This document shows, piece by piece, positions 27,447 through 36,054 of a stretch of DNA of 64,000 nucleotides (the first letter of the stretch is position 1; each line of letters opens with the position of its first letter). The DNA is from Paenibacillus sp. FSL R7-0345. GTDB lineage: Bacteria > Bacillota > Bacilli > Paenibacillales > Paenibacillaceae. The position numbers were made by a program, and so were the translations under genes. The stretch spans positions 1,532,501 to 1,596,500 of the forward strand of contig NZ_CP152002.1 in assembly GCF_038595055.1 (NCBI RefSeq), given 5' to 3'. Below the pieces are notes generated by a model, which saw nothing but the letters and a program-made list of their open reading frames with translations, ran no database searches and was not told the DNA's origin.

Positions 27447-28286
27447 TTACCGGTAACTTGAAGGTGTACTATTCCTGAACTGTTTGAATACCCGGTTAAA
27501 GGTCCGGACATTCGTAAACCCGCAGTCGAGCGCGATATCGATAATCGGCTTGTCGCTGCTGAGGAGCATTTCTTCGGCTTTGTTGACCCGTATATGATTC
27601 AGGTAAGAGATGTAGCTCATGCCGGTGGTGCTTTTGAAGAATCTTGAGAAGTAGAACAGACTCATCTCCGCCTGTCTTGCTGCATCCTCCAAAGTAATGA
27701 CCTCTGCAAAATGGTCTTCCAGATAATCAAGTACGTTCTGCATTACCTTCATACTGCTCATCCGCCGCATGTCTTTTTTCTGGTCGGCCGGTTCTGTAGG
27801 CAGATGGCGCAGCAAGAGTCCGCAGAGCTCGTTCAGCTGACCGGTAATGACCTGCTCGTAGTGAGGCAGCTTATCGTTAAACTCATGCTCCAGCTGAAGC
27901 ATAAGCCTGGAAATGTCGGCCTTCCCGGAAGCTGCAATGCCTGCCTGATTCTGGACCTCTGTGCAGATAAAAGGGTCTGTCAGCCGCACGTCCTTAGGCC
28001 AGCCGCCGGGACTTGCAATCAGCTGAGGGTTGAAAATAACGAGCTGAATGACCGATTCCCGGTCCGTGCTGTCGTAATAATGAATGTCCCCGCTGCTGCA
28101 AAAGGCCATATCACCTTTATAGAGCACACGGCTCTCCAGATTAATGCCCATACGGATGGACCCCTCACATACATACACAAATTCCAGATCGGTATGCCAA
28201 TGCGCCAGGAAATTAATATTGCTCACACGCCATGAGCTGAACGGAAGGCTGGACGGATACATGCGGTTTTCGTGAAAAGCCTTCAT
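27447..28286 (-). CDS. AraC-family transcriptional regulator
   Basis: A 279-residue protein. The N-terminal cupin-like sensor has HWHTDLEFVYVCEGSI, and the C-terminal double helix-turn-helix runs through DAARQAEMSLFYFSRFFKS to CGFTNVRTFNRVFKQF. AAAGGAG lies 7 bp before the ATG. It is divergent from the ThuA-like gene, with a cre-like site between them, so it is the likely activator of the ThuA/oxidoreductase pair in response to a sugar. Confidence 0.9.
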   Translation of the reverse strand: MKAFHENRMYPSSLPFSSWRVSNINFLAHWHTDLEFVYVCEGSIRMGINLESRVLYKGDMAFCSSGDIHYYDSTDRESVIQLVIFNPQLIASPGGWPKDVRLTDPFICTEVQNQAGIAASGKADISRLMLQLEHEFNDKLPHYEQVITGQLNELCGLLLRHLPTEPADQKKDMRRMSSMKVMQNVLDYLEDHFAEVITLEDAARQAEMSLFYFSRFFKSTTGMSYISYLNHIRVNKAEEMLLSSDKPIIDIALDCGFTNVRTFNRVFKQFRNSTPSSYR

Positions 28287-28391
28287 AAAAGGGCTCCTTT
28301 GGAAGCGGGCACGCTGACGGGTGCTGCCGGTGAGATTTTATTAGATAATAGCAAAAAATGACCATAGCGGCAATGAAAATGACGAGCCGGA

Positions 28392-28406
28392 CGAGAGCGC
28401 TTGCAT
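28392..28406 (-). promoter_or_regulatory. cre-like catabolite control site
   Basis: On the minus strand the site reads ATGCAAGCGCTCTCG, matching the WTGNAANCGNWNNCW consensus except for the last base. It lies between the divergent AraC and ThuA-like genes. Confidence 0.45.
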
Positions 28407-28487
28407 TACAATGGAATGGAGCAAACAGGGAAAAGGGATTGAATTATTTATACAACAATAACCTGGACAGTAAAGGAGCATATAGAG

Positions 28488-29147
28488 ATGGCTAAAAAAG
28501 CACTGATTGTAAGAGGCGGCTGGGACGGGCATGAACCGGTGCAGGTATCGGAAATTTTCGCGGGACTGCTGGAGGCAGAGGACTTTGAGGTAGAAATCTC
28601 CGACACGCTGGATAGCTTCAAGGATGAAGAAAAGCTGCTCGGGCTCAGTCTGATCGTCCCGATCTGGACTATGGGCGAGATCAGTAACGAGCAGCTGCAG
28701 CCTGTGCTGAAGGCGGTAGCTTCAGGCGTAGGGCTGGCAGGCTGTCACGGCGGGATGTGCGATTCCTTCCGCAACAGTGTCGAATGGCAATTTATGACCG
28801 GATCACAATGGGTAGCCCATCCGTTCAATGACGGGGTGGATTATGTGGTCAACATGGTGCAGTCCAGCTCCAGTCCGCTAATCGAGGGAATTAAGGATTT
28901 CAAAGTAAAGTCGGAGCAGTATTACCTGCATGTGGATCCGTGCATTAATGTCCTGGCGACCACAACATTTCCGGTCAGCGAAGGCCCTCATTCTGCCAAT
29001 GGCGTAATCACCGTGCCGGTTGTGTACACCAAGAAGTGGGGCGAAGGCCGCGTATTCTATAACTCCCTGGGCCATCATGCGGATATCTTCGATATTCCGG
29101 AAGCAAAGGAACTGATGCGCAGAGGGTTTGTGTGGGCAGCGAGATAA
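28488..29147 (+). CDS. ThuA-like domain protein
   Basis: A 219-residue protein of the ThuA/glutamine-amidotransferase-like fold, shown by ALIVRGGWDGHEPVQ at the N-terminus, LAGCHGGMCDSFRNS near the middle and WGEGRVFYNSLGHH near the end. ThuA-type proteins are associated with disaccharide utilisation and often act with Gfo/Idh/MocA dehydrogenases on 3-keto-glycosides. The gene has an AAAGGAG site and is followed 113 bp later by such a dehydrogenase on the same strand. A keto-sugar pathway role is inferred. Confidence 0.85.
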   Translation: MAKKALIVRGGWDGHEPVQVSEIFAGLLEAEDFEVEISDTLDSFKDEEKLLGLSLIVPIWTMGEISNEQLQPVLKAVASGVGLAGCHGGMCDSFRNSVEWQFMTGSQWVAHPFNDGVDYVVNMVQSSSSPLIEGIKDFKVKSEQYYLHVDPCINVLATTTFPVSEGPHSANGVITVPVVYTKKWGEGRVFYNSLGHHADIFDIPEAKELMRRGFVWAAR

Positions 29148-29260
29148 ATACGCAAAAGCAACTATATAGCAGACAACAACGGCCGGAAATCCAAACATTC
29201 TGGAGTCACGGCTAATCTGAAATAGAGTATTAAACTTAACAATGAACAGGTGGGATTGCT

Positions 29261-30364
29261 TTGGATAAAGTAAAAGTCGGGATTGTCGGCTGCGGGAATA
29301 TCAGCGGGATTTATTTTGAAAACCTGACCAAGCTGTTCGTCAATACAGAGGTTTATGCCTGCGCTGATGTGTTTAAGGAACGGGCAGAAGAGGCTGCGGA
29401 AAAATACGGTGTGCCGCATGTATGGTCCACAGAGGAGCTGCTTGCTTCACCGGAGATTCAGATTGTAGTCAATCTGACCACTCCGAAAGGACACTTTGAT
29501 GTATGCAAGCAGGCTCTGCTGGCCGGCAAGCATGTCTATGTTGAGAAGCCGCTGTCGCTGGAGCTTGCGCACGGGCAGGAGCTTGTAGATCTGGCTGCGG
29601 AAAAAGGGCTGATGCTAGGCTGCGCACCGGATACCTTCCTGGGGGCTGGAATCCAGACCTGCCGCAAGCTGATTGACGACGGATTTATCGGCGAACCGGT
29701 GGCAGCTTCAGCGTTCATGGTCTGCCACGGGCATGAGAGCTGGCATCCGGACCCTGAATTTTATTACCAGGCAGGCGGCGGGCCGATGTTCGATATGGGA
29801 CCTTATTATCTCACGGCGCTCGTATCGCTGCTGGGTCCCGCTGCAACGGTCGCGGGCATGACTAAAACTTCCTTTGCCCAGCGGACCATTACCAGTGAAA
29901 AGAAATTCGGCAAGCAGATTGATGTCGAGGTGCCGACACATGTCGCCGGAACAGTGCAATTTGCCAGCGGGGCTGTTGCCACAATGATCACAAGCTTCGA
30001 TGTATGGGACAGCACGCTGCCCCGCATCGAAATCTATGGCACCCGGGGAACCCTGATCGTTCCCGATCCCAACACCTTCGGCGGGCCGGTCCTGCTGAAG
30101 CCGGCAGGCGGCGCCGGATTCATGGAAATCCCGCTGGTGCACAACTACGCCGGCAACAGCCGGGGGATCGGAGTAGCCGATATTGCAGACTGTATCACTA
30201 GCGGCAACCGTCCGCGGGCAGGCGGCGAGCTTGCCAATCATGTGCTGGAGATTATGCACGCCTTCCACACCAGCTCGGATACGAAGCGTTACGCAGAGCT
30301 TGCCACCAGCTGTGAGCAGCCAAGACCGCTGCCGCTTGGGCTGATCAAGGGCTACATTGGCTAG
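29261..30364 (+). CDS. Gfo/Idh/MocA-family oxidoreductase
   Basis: A 367-residue NAD(P)-dependent sugar dehydrogenase-like protein. The Rossmann start is VKVGIVGCGNISG, followed by VYVEKPLSLELAHG with the conserved EKP. A C-terminal domain of this family follows, including the substrate-loop region with MFDMGPYYLTALVSLLGP. The TTG start at 29261 has AGGTGGG 6 bp upstream. Together with the ThuA gene upstream it may oxidise or reduce a sugar or inositol-type substrate. The exact substrate is unknown. A terminator follows 10 bp past the stop. Confidence 0.9.
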   Translation: MDKVKVGIVGCGNISGIYFENLTKLFVNTEVYACADVFKERAEEAAEKYGVPHVWSTEELLASPEIQIVVNLTTPKGHFDVCKQALLAGKHVYVEKPLSLELAHGQELVDLAAEKGLMLGCAPDTFLGAGIQTCRKLIDDGFIGEPVAASAFMVCHGHESWHPDPEFYYQAGGGPMFDMGPYYLTALVSLLGPAATVAGMTKTSFAQRTITSEKKFGKQIDVEVPTHVAGTVQFASGAVATMITSFDVWDSTLPRIEIYGTRGTLIVPDPNTFGGPVLLKPAGGAGFMEIPLVHNYAGNSRGIGVADIADCITSGNRPRAGGELANHVLEIMHAFHTSSDTKRYAELATSCEQPRPLPLGLIKGYIG

Positions 30365-30373
30365 GAAGCTATC

Positions 30374-30420
30374 AAGATCTTCTCTGCAGCTCATTTGGGG
30401 GCTGCAGGCGGATCTTTTTT
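30374..30420 (+). terminator. Terminator after the Gfo/Idh/MocA gene
   Basis: GATC..CTGCAGC pairs with GCTGCAG..GATC and is followed by TTTTTT. Confidence 0.8.
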
Positions 30421-30537
30421 GGCAGAGGCGGAGTTGGAGCAGACGCCCTCTGCCGGTCAATGTGCTGTACCGCTTGGGAAAGACTGGGAGTAGCGATTGT
30501 TTCCCTGGTGGCGGGAGTTTTAGCGGGAATGGAGCGC

Positions 30538-30568
30538 TAGTTACCTAAGGCTTCGGCTTAGGTAACTA
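30538..30568. other. Perfect 12-bp hairpin
   Basis: TAGTTACCTAAG-GCTTCGG-CTTAGGTAACTA is a perfect inverted repeat with a 7-base loop, directly upstream of the 52-bp repeat array. No T-run follows, so it is not an ordinary terminator. Confidence 0.7.
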
Positions 30569-30570
30569 CG

Positions 30571-30948
30571 GCCGGCCGGTTAGCGGATCAATAGAGGGAA
30601 AAATCCCACTAAAGGAGCAGAGAGTGGCTGGTTTGCGGAGCAATAGAGGGAAAAATCCCACTAATGGAGCTGTAAGTGACGGGTTTGAGGAGTAATAGAG
30701 GGAAAAATCCCACTAATGGAGCTGTAAGTGACGGGTTTGAGGAGTAATAGAGGGAAAAATCCCATTAATGAAGCTGAGAGCGGCCGGTTAGCGGAGCAAT
30801 AGAGGGAAAAATCCCACTAATGGAGCTGTAAGTGACGGGTTTGAGGAGTAATAGAGGGAATAATCCCACTAAAGGAGCAGAGAGTGGCTGGTTTGCGGGC
30901 CAATAGAGGGAAAAATCCCATTAATGAAGCTGAGAGCGACCGGTTGCA
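30571..30948. repeat. 52-bp tandem array with palindromic core, 7 copies
   Basis: AATAGAGGGAAAAATCCCA starts at 30590, 30642, 30694, 30746, 30798, 30850 and 30902, a strict 52-bp period. Each unit contains GGGA-nnnn-TCCC followed by CTAATGGAGCTG or CTAAAGGAGCAG. Units alternate between at least two sequence types, which suggests unequal recombination between variants. The period is not a multiple of three and there are no unique spacers, so it is neither coding nor a CRISPR array. Confidence 0.95.
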
Positions 30949-31062
30949 AACTTTTCTACAGCATCTGCACATTATCCATAATTTATGGTGGTAAGTTCTT
31001 TAGTTTCTGTATAGGACAGGGAAACCGAAGAGAGTACAATGAAAGGGTCTTGGAGTATTCTG

Positions 31063-31077
31063 ATGTAAGCGTTAGCA
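31063..31077 (+). promoter_or_regulatory. cre site upstream of GH43 gene
   Basis: ATGTAAGCGTTAGCA matches every position of the CcpA consensus WTGNAANCGNWNNCW. It lies 175 bp before the GH43 start. Confidence 0.7.
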
Positions 31078-31155
31078 AAAATGGGATGAAAGATTCCGCC
31101 GGTTGACGCAAACAACAACAATGTAGCTCCAGAATAACTTTGATCGGCAGTAATG

Positions 31156-31165
31156 AAACCGGTTT
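31156..31165. promoter_or_regulatory. Palindromic operator-like site before GH43 gene
   Basis: AAACCGGTTT is a perfect 10-bp palindrome 87 bp before the GH43 start. It has the look of a LacI-family half-site pair; the cognate regulator is unknown. Confidence 0.4.
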
Positions 31166-31251
31166 ACCGTAAGTTAGCAGTACAGACAAGCCCTAATAAC
31201 AGTATTTCCTGGCTTTAAGCCAAACTATAACCCTAAAAGGAGTCAATAATC

Positions 31252-32241
31252 ATGAGCAGCGTCAAACCTAACCAACCGCTAGTAAAGCATATTTTTACAG
31301 CCGATCCGTCCGCCCATGTGTTTGAAAATAAAATCTACATTTACCCGTCACATGACCTGGACCATGACGGTCCGGATAATGATAACGGTGACCAGTATAA
31401 AATGGAGGATTATCATGTGCTGTCGCTGGACAACTTCGATTCTCCTGCTGTGGACCATGGCGAAGCGCTGCATCTGAGAGATGTACCATGGGCTTCAGCC
31501 CAGATGTGGGCGCCGGATGCGGCGTATAAGAACAACCAGTATTATCTGTACTTTCCGGCGCGGGACAAGGACGGAATCTTCCGGATCGGCGTAGCCACCT
31601 CACCGACTCCGGCCGGACCGTTCAAGGCGGAACCGGACTACATTCAAGGCAGCTACAGCATTGACCCTGCTGTGTTGGTGGATGAGGATGATCAGGCCTA
31701 TATTTACTTCGGCGGACTGTGGGGAGGCCAGCTGGAGAAATGGCAGACCGGCACCTTCCAGCCGGAGCAGACCGAAGGGCCCCCTGCAGACCAGCCGGCA
31801 ATCGGGCCGCGCGTAGCCAAGCTAAGCGAGGATATGCTCTCTTTTGCAGACGAGCTGCAGGAGATTTCGATCATCGACGAGGATGGCAATCCGATTACTG
31901 CGGGTGACGAGGACCGAAGATATTTTGAGGGGCCATGGGTTCACAAATATAACGGCTACTACTACCTGTCCTACTCAACAGGCTCAACGCACAAGCTGGT
32001 GTACGGGATCAGCCGCAGCCCGCTTGGACCGTTTACTTATAAAGGCATCATTCTTACCCCGGTCATCGGCTGGACCACGCATCACTCGATCGTCCAGTTT
32101 GAGGATAAATGGTACCTGTTCTATCATGACAGCTCCTTGTCGGAAGGTGTGAACCACAAGCGCTGCGTGAAATACACGGAGCTGAAATATAATGAGGATG
32201 GCACCATTCAGACGATCGATCCCTACCCGGCCGCAGAATAA
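31252..32241 (+). CDS. GH43-family glycoside hydrolase (arabinofuranosidase/xylosidase type)
   Basis: A 329-residue single-domain five-bladed beta-propeller enzyme without a signal peptide, thus cytoplasmic. GH43 signatures are HIFTADPSAHVF (catalytic-base Asp region), YSIDPAVLVDEDDQAYIYFG (pKa-modulating Asp) and RYFEGPWVHKYNGYYYLSY (acid Glu). It would release arabinose or xylose from oligosaccharides taken up by the ABC importers nearby. AAAGGAG lies upstream of the ATG. A cre site and a palindromic operator precede it, and a terminator follows. Confidence 0.88.
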   Translation: MSSVKPNQPLVKHIFTADPSAHVFENKIYIYPSHDLDHDGPDNDNGDQYKMEDYHVLSLDNFDSPAVDHGEALHLRDVPWASAQMWAPDAAYKNNQYYLYFPARDKDGIFRIGVATSPTPAGPFKAEPDYIQGSYSIDPAVLVDEDDQAYIYFGGLWGGQLEKWQTGTFQPEQTEGPPADQPAIGPRVAKLSEDMLSFADELQEISIIDEDGNPITAGDEDRRYFEGPWVHKYNGYYYLSYSTGSTHKLVYGISRSPLGPFTYKGIILTPVIGWTTHHSIVQFEDKWYLFYHDSSLSEGVNHKRCVKYTELKYNEDGTIQTIDPYPAAE

Positions 32242-32261
32242 TAATTAAATAATGTTGCGCC

Positions 32262-32305
32262 AAAAAAAGCACAAGAACCCGCAGTTGGAGGCTCTTGTGC
32301 TTTTT
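32262..32305 (+). terminator. Terminator after the first GH43 gene
   Basis: AAAAGCACAAG and CTTGTGCTTTT pair around a loop, with T-runs on both sides, so it may work in both directions. Confidence 0.8.
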
Positions 32306-32379
32306 ACTGCGGGGCCGCAGATACACATAACGTTATTTACTGAATATAGCCGGATGTCCGTATCCTCCTAATTGATGAC

Positions 32380-32398
32380 TTGAAACTTAAGGTTTCAA
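32380..32398. promoter_or_regulatory. Inverted-repeat operator before the second GH43 gene
   Basis: TTGAAAC-TTAAG-GTTTCAA is a perfect 7-bp inverted repeat with a 5-bp spacer. It ends about 60 bp before the gene and just upstream of a TACAAT -10-like box, so a regulator bound here would overlap the promoter. Confidence 0.5.
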
Positions 32399-32457
32399 AC
32401 CGCCGCCGCCAGGTACAATAAAGACACAATAACAAGCAATAGACAGGAGTGCAGCCG

Positions 32458-33987
32458 ATGTTATTCAGCAACCCCGTAATCCCCGGGTTTCATCCCGATC
32501 CCAGCATATGCCGGGTTAATGACGACTATTATTTGGTTACCAGTACCTTTGAATATTATCCGGGGGTACCGATTTTTCATAGTAAGGACCTAGTCCATTG
32601 GCGGCAGATTGGCCATTGCCTGACCACTCCTGCGCAGCTGCCGCTGGGGAATGCTTGGAGCTCTGGAGGTATTTATGCCCCGACCATCCGTTACCATGAC
32701 GGCTGGTTTTATATGGTCACTACTAACGTCAGCGGCGTCGGTAATTTCTACGTCAAAACCAGAAATCCGGAAGGGCCGTGGTCAGCTCCTATTCCTGTCA
32801 AGCAGGGCGGTATCGACCCTTCCCTCCTGTTCGATAATGATGGCCGCGTATACTTCCAGTCGTCGTGCAACGGGACTGAAGGACATGCTATCTACCAGTG
32901 TGAGATCGATATCGAAACCGGAGAGATGTTGACTGAAAGCCGGTATATCTGGAAAGGAACTGGGGGTGCTCACCCGGAAGCTCCGCATCTGTACAAGATC
33001 GACGGCTGGTATTATCTCATGATTGCAGAAGGCGGCACCGAATACGGGCATATGGAGACGATTGCGAGAAGCCGGCAGCCATACGGGCCGTTTGAGTCCT
33101 GTCCGCACAATCCGGTGCTCACTAACCGGAGTATGGACAGCAGCATCCAGGCTACCGGACACGCTGACCTGATCGAGGCACACGACGGAAGCTGGTGGGC
33201 GGTATGCCTGGGTATCAGGCCGGTTGCCTATCCGAAGGCTCATCATCTGGGGCGTGAGGTGTATCTGGCTCCTGTCACCTGGACAGAAGAGGGCTGGCCG
33301 CTATTCGGCCGCGATACACATATCGATCCGCAGATGGAAGCGCCGGAGCTGCCTCAGACTGCTTGGCCGGAGTCCCCGGTCAGAGACGATTTCAACGAGA
33401 AGCAGCTGGGCTTCGACTGGACCTTTTTGCGCAATCCCCTGGAAGGCAGCTGGTCCTTACAGGAGCGTCCGGGGTATCTGGTGCTGCACGGACATGAGAT
33501 TAACCTGAGTAATGCCGGTGCTCCGGCTTTTGTCGGCCGCAGACTCAGCCATTTCTCCTGCAGCATCGCGGCGGCGATGGAGTATGAGCCGCAGTATGAG
33601 GGGGAGGAAGCCGGATTAACGGTCTTCATGAACGAAAAGCATCATTATGATCTCGCCGTAACCCGGGTAGAGGGCCGCAAAAAGGCAGTTTTCCGTAAAA
33701 CGATCGGCTCTCTGCAGACCGAACAGACCTGGGATTGTCCGAAGGGGCCAGTTCAGCTTAAGGTCCGGGCCTTTCCCAAGACAATAGTCGCTTCACTTCA
33801 GACGGCACAAGGCGACCTTATTGACCTTGGCTGGGGCGAGACCCATCTGCTCAGCACAGAGGTTGCCGGAGGCTTTACCGGTGTCTTTATTGCCATGTAT
33901 GCTGCGGGTTCCGCAGAGGGGCAAGCTGCTCCGGCAGCTTTTGACTGGTTCGATTATGAGCCGGCAGAGCAGGAAGACAGCCAGTAG
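32458..33987 (+). CDS. GH43-family beta-xylosidase-type enzyme with C-terminal beta-sandwich
   Basis: A 509-residue cytoplasmic protein. The N-terminal propeller starts FSNPVIPGFHPDPSICRV with the catalytic Asp in HPDPS. It continues with GGIDPSLLFDNDGRVYF and GTGGAHPEAPHLYKIDG (acid Glu in PEAP). The last 200 or so residues form the concanavalin-like domain typical of xylan 1,4-beta-xylosidases (GSWSLQERPGYLVLHG, EEAGLTVFMNEKHHYDL). ATG 32458 has CAGGAG 8 bp upstream and is preferred to the GTG at 32449. It probably acts on xylo- or arabino-oligosaccharides together with the first GH43 enzyme. Confidence 0.92.
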   Translation: MLFSNPVIPGFHPDPSICRVNDDYYLVTSTFEYYPGVPIFHSKDLVHWRQIGHCLTTPAQLPLGNAWSSGGIYAPTIRYHDGWFYMVTTNVSGVGNFYVKTRNPEGPWSAPIPVKQGGIDPSLLFDNDGRVYFQSSCNGTEGHAIYQCEIDIETGEMLTESRYIWKGTGGAHPEAPHLYKIDGWYYLMIAEGGTEYGHMETIARSRQPYGPFESCPHNPVLTNRSMDSSIQATGHADLIEAHDGSWWAVCLGIRPVAYPKAHHLGREVYLAPVTWTEEGWPLFGRDTHIDPQMEAPELPQTAWPESPVRDDFNEKQLGFDWTFLRNPLEGSWSLQERPGYLVLHGHEINLSNAGAPAFVGRRLSHFSCSIAAAMEYEPQYEGEEAGLTVFMNEKHHYDLAVTRVEGRKKAVFRKTIGSLQTEQTWDCPKGPVQLKVRAFPKTIVASLQTAQGDLIDLGWGETHLLSTEVAGGFTGVFIAMYAAGSAEGQAAPAAFDWFDYEPAEQEDSQ

Positions 33988-34019
33988 AATGTTTTTAAAT
34001 CAAACAAAGTAAGAGAAAA

Positions 34020-34066
34020 GCGGCAGAACAAGACTTGATAGAAAGTCTTAGACTGCCGCTGTTTTT
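34020..34066 (+). terminator. Terminator after the second GH43 gene
   Basis: GCGGCAG/CTGCCGC outer stem plus AAGACTT/AAGTCTT inner stem, then GTTTTTG. It can also serve the convergent acetyltransferase gene. Confidence 0.8.
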
Positions 34067-34068
34067 GT

Positions 34069-34944
34069 TCAATCAGCATACTCAAATTGCAGCTGGAGCG
34101 AATCACAAACCGGCTTATAGCCAATCTTTTGATAGATGCTGTTAGATGTGGGATTTGCCAGGTCTGTATATAAGACGCATTTGGTAAATCCCTTATCCAA
34201 TGCCAGCTGGCTTATTTGCGCCACAATGGAAGTTGCGTAGCCCTTGCTGCGCTCATATGGAGGAGTATATACAAAGGCCACACCAATAGCTGTCTGCATT
34301 ACCCTTGTGTATCCCGCCATAGAAACGGGGATGCCATTGTCCTCTAAAATATAGAGTTTTTTCGATTCTATCCGGTAAAGGTATGGGCCTGCCTCTTGCG
34401 GGATGGACATTTCTGTCTTACCATAAATCGCCGCTGCATTGAATGCTTCCGCCCAGTATGGGAAAAAATGAATATCCTTATTCTCGAGCAATCGAACAAT
34501 ACCAGGCTTTTGAATGCCCGGGTTTACTGCCGTGAGTTCGTATATACGCTGGTTCATTACTGTTTTAAACGTTATTCCCTTGCTCAGGGTATATTCCTTG
34601 GCAAAATATTCTGCCAGCGTTTTTTCGGTGGTCACACCTGGAATATCACGGTCTTTCAGCCCCTCGATGAGACAGCTTACAGCTTCCGGATTAATGTTGT
34701 TGTCTGTTGCATAAAGCGTAATATTGTGCGGCGGCGTCATTATGGCGGTAAGCTGTATGCCCTTGTCATCCGAAATCGTTGCCATAAGCCAGTTTACAGG
34801 GTCACGCCAGTCTGTTTTATCTTTTCCTTCATGTCCCATGATGATATTGCCAAGAGGAATCAAATTTTGCGCTTCATGACGCATCAGCACATCATAGGTA
34901 TCCTTGTAAAACGCATGCACATCCGTATACAACTTGAACTGCAT
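34069..34944 (-). CDS. GNAT-family N-acetyltransferase
   Basis: A 291-residue protein. The C-terminal half carries the GNAT fold: GVAFVYTPPYERSKGYATSI is the acetyl-CoA-binding motif A, followed by CVLYTDLANPTSNSIYQKIGY. The N-terminal half is a second degenerate GNAT-like region seen in two-domain members. The substrate is unknown. It is convergent with the GH43 gene and is not part of the sugar operons. Confidence 0.85.
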   Translation of the reverse strand: MQFKLYTDVHAFYKDTYDVLMRHEAQNLIPLGNIIMGHEGKDKTDWRDPVNWLMATISDDKGIQLTAIMTPPHNITLYATDNNINPEAVSCLIEGLKDRDIPGVTTEKTLAEYFAKEYTLSKGITFKTVMNQRIYELTAVNPGIQKPGIVRLLENKDIHFFPYWAEAFNAAAIYGKTEMSIPQEAGPYLYRIESKKLYILEDNGIPVSMAGYTRVMQTAIGVAFVYTPPYERSKGYATSIVAQISQLALDKGFTKCVLYTDLANPTSNSIYQKIGYKPVCDSLQLQFEYAD

Positions 34945-35001
34945 TCCACTTCACCCTTTCTTTGGCTCGACGCTTATTCGAAATTGCTCGGCGTTACAGA
35001 C

Positions 35002-35859
35002 TTATTTCCCCCTATAAGCCTTCGGCGACACGCCGTAGGCTTTTTTGAATTGGCGGGTCAGATAATTGCTGTCATTGAAGCCGCACATATAGGAAATCTC
35101 CGTGATGGAATGCCTGCTCCCGCGGAGCAGGGTACAGGCCAGCTCCAGCCGCAGGCGCTGGATGTAGGCGATGGGGGTCGTCTGATAGTACGCACGGAAG
35201 ATACGGTTCAGATGCCTGACCGAAATCCGCGACTGCGCGGCGATATCCTCCAGTGAAATCTGCTCACAATAATGATCCTCGATGTAGGAGATGGCGCTGG
35301 CCAGATGCATCAGGCTGTTATCCGTTCCGGCTTCCTGATTCTCATAGTGCCTGGACAGATAAACTACCAGCTCCATGAACCGTGAGGCTAGCATCGTCTG
35401 GTAGCCCTGCTGCTTCTCCTCGTATTCTTTAATCATCGCTGCGATGAAGGCGGAGACATGCTCGAGGCTGGCGATCGGCAGATTCAGCTTGCTTTTGAAC
35501 CCGTTGATACTGCGGTAAAACGGCTCCAGCACAAACAGCGCCTGATAGCCGTTCAGGGTTCTGAGATCCGGACCTGCTGATTTTAGCATCTCTGCCTTAT
35601 ACATTATGTTGCAGATTTTAAAGTCATACGGCGCCATATAAGCATGTGGTGTGCCGCCGCTGATGACGAAGACGTTCCCTTTTTTGATAAAGGATTCCTC
35701 ATCATTGACGACATGAGTCGCGTGTCCGTTAAGCACGATAACCAGCTCGGAGAAATCCGCATGCTTATGGAGCGACATGTCCTCCTCATGACCGCCGTAC
35801 TGGATAAAGAACGGAAATTGCTCATCTGTTGTGAACCAGTTCAGATAGACATTACTCAC
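35002..35859 (-). CDS. AraC-family transcriptional regulator
   Basis: A 285-residue protein. The GTG start has GGGAGGT 7 bp upstream. The N-terminal cupin part reads MSLHKHADFSELVIVLNGHA and the C-terminal double helix-turn-helix spans DIAAQSRISVRHLNRIFRA to CGFNDSNYLTRQFKKAYGV. It is divergent from the lipoprotein gene at 36055 and is probably its activator in response to an oligosaccharide. Confidence 0.9.
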   Translation of the reverse strand: MSNVYLNWFTTDEQFPFFIQYGGHEEDMSLHKHADFSELVIVLNGHATHVVNDEESFIKKGNVFVISGGTPHAYMAPYDFKICNIMYKAEMLKSAGPDLRTLNGYQALFVLEPFYRSINGFKSKLNLPIASLEHVSAFIAAMIKEYEEKQQGYQTMLASRFMELVVYLSRHYENQEAGTDNSLMHLASAISYIEDHYCEQISLEDIAAQSRISVRHLNRIFRAYYQTTPIAYIQRLRLELACTLLRGSRHSITEISYMCGFNDSNYLTRQFKKAYGVSPKAYRGK

Positions 35860-35993
35860 AGGCGGTACCTCCCGGAAAATGGGCGTTCGTGTCTATATAA
35901 TGCTATTTTATGACCTGAAAATCAAGGTATCCGGCCAAAGGCACAGAGTAAAATGAGAGCATCACCAAGAACAGCACTGATAGGCGATGAGGT

Positions 35994-36008
35994 TTGCAAC
36001 CGCATTCA
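35994..36008 (+). promoter_or_regulatory. cre site upstream of the sugar-binding lipoprotein gene
   Basis: TTGCAACCGCATTCA fits the WTGNAANCGNWNNCW consensus at every defined position. It lies 47 bp before the start codon, a place typical of roadblock-type CcpA repression. Confidence 0.65.
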
Positions 36009-36054
36009 AGAAGCTGCTTATGCATCAGATTAGAGCTAAAGGGGGATTTATCAG

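Noticed and set aside
30571..30948. CRISPR array
   Set aside because: The units are contiguous tandem repeats with no unique spacers, and no cas genes are near. The same holds for 44545-45003.
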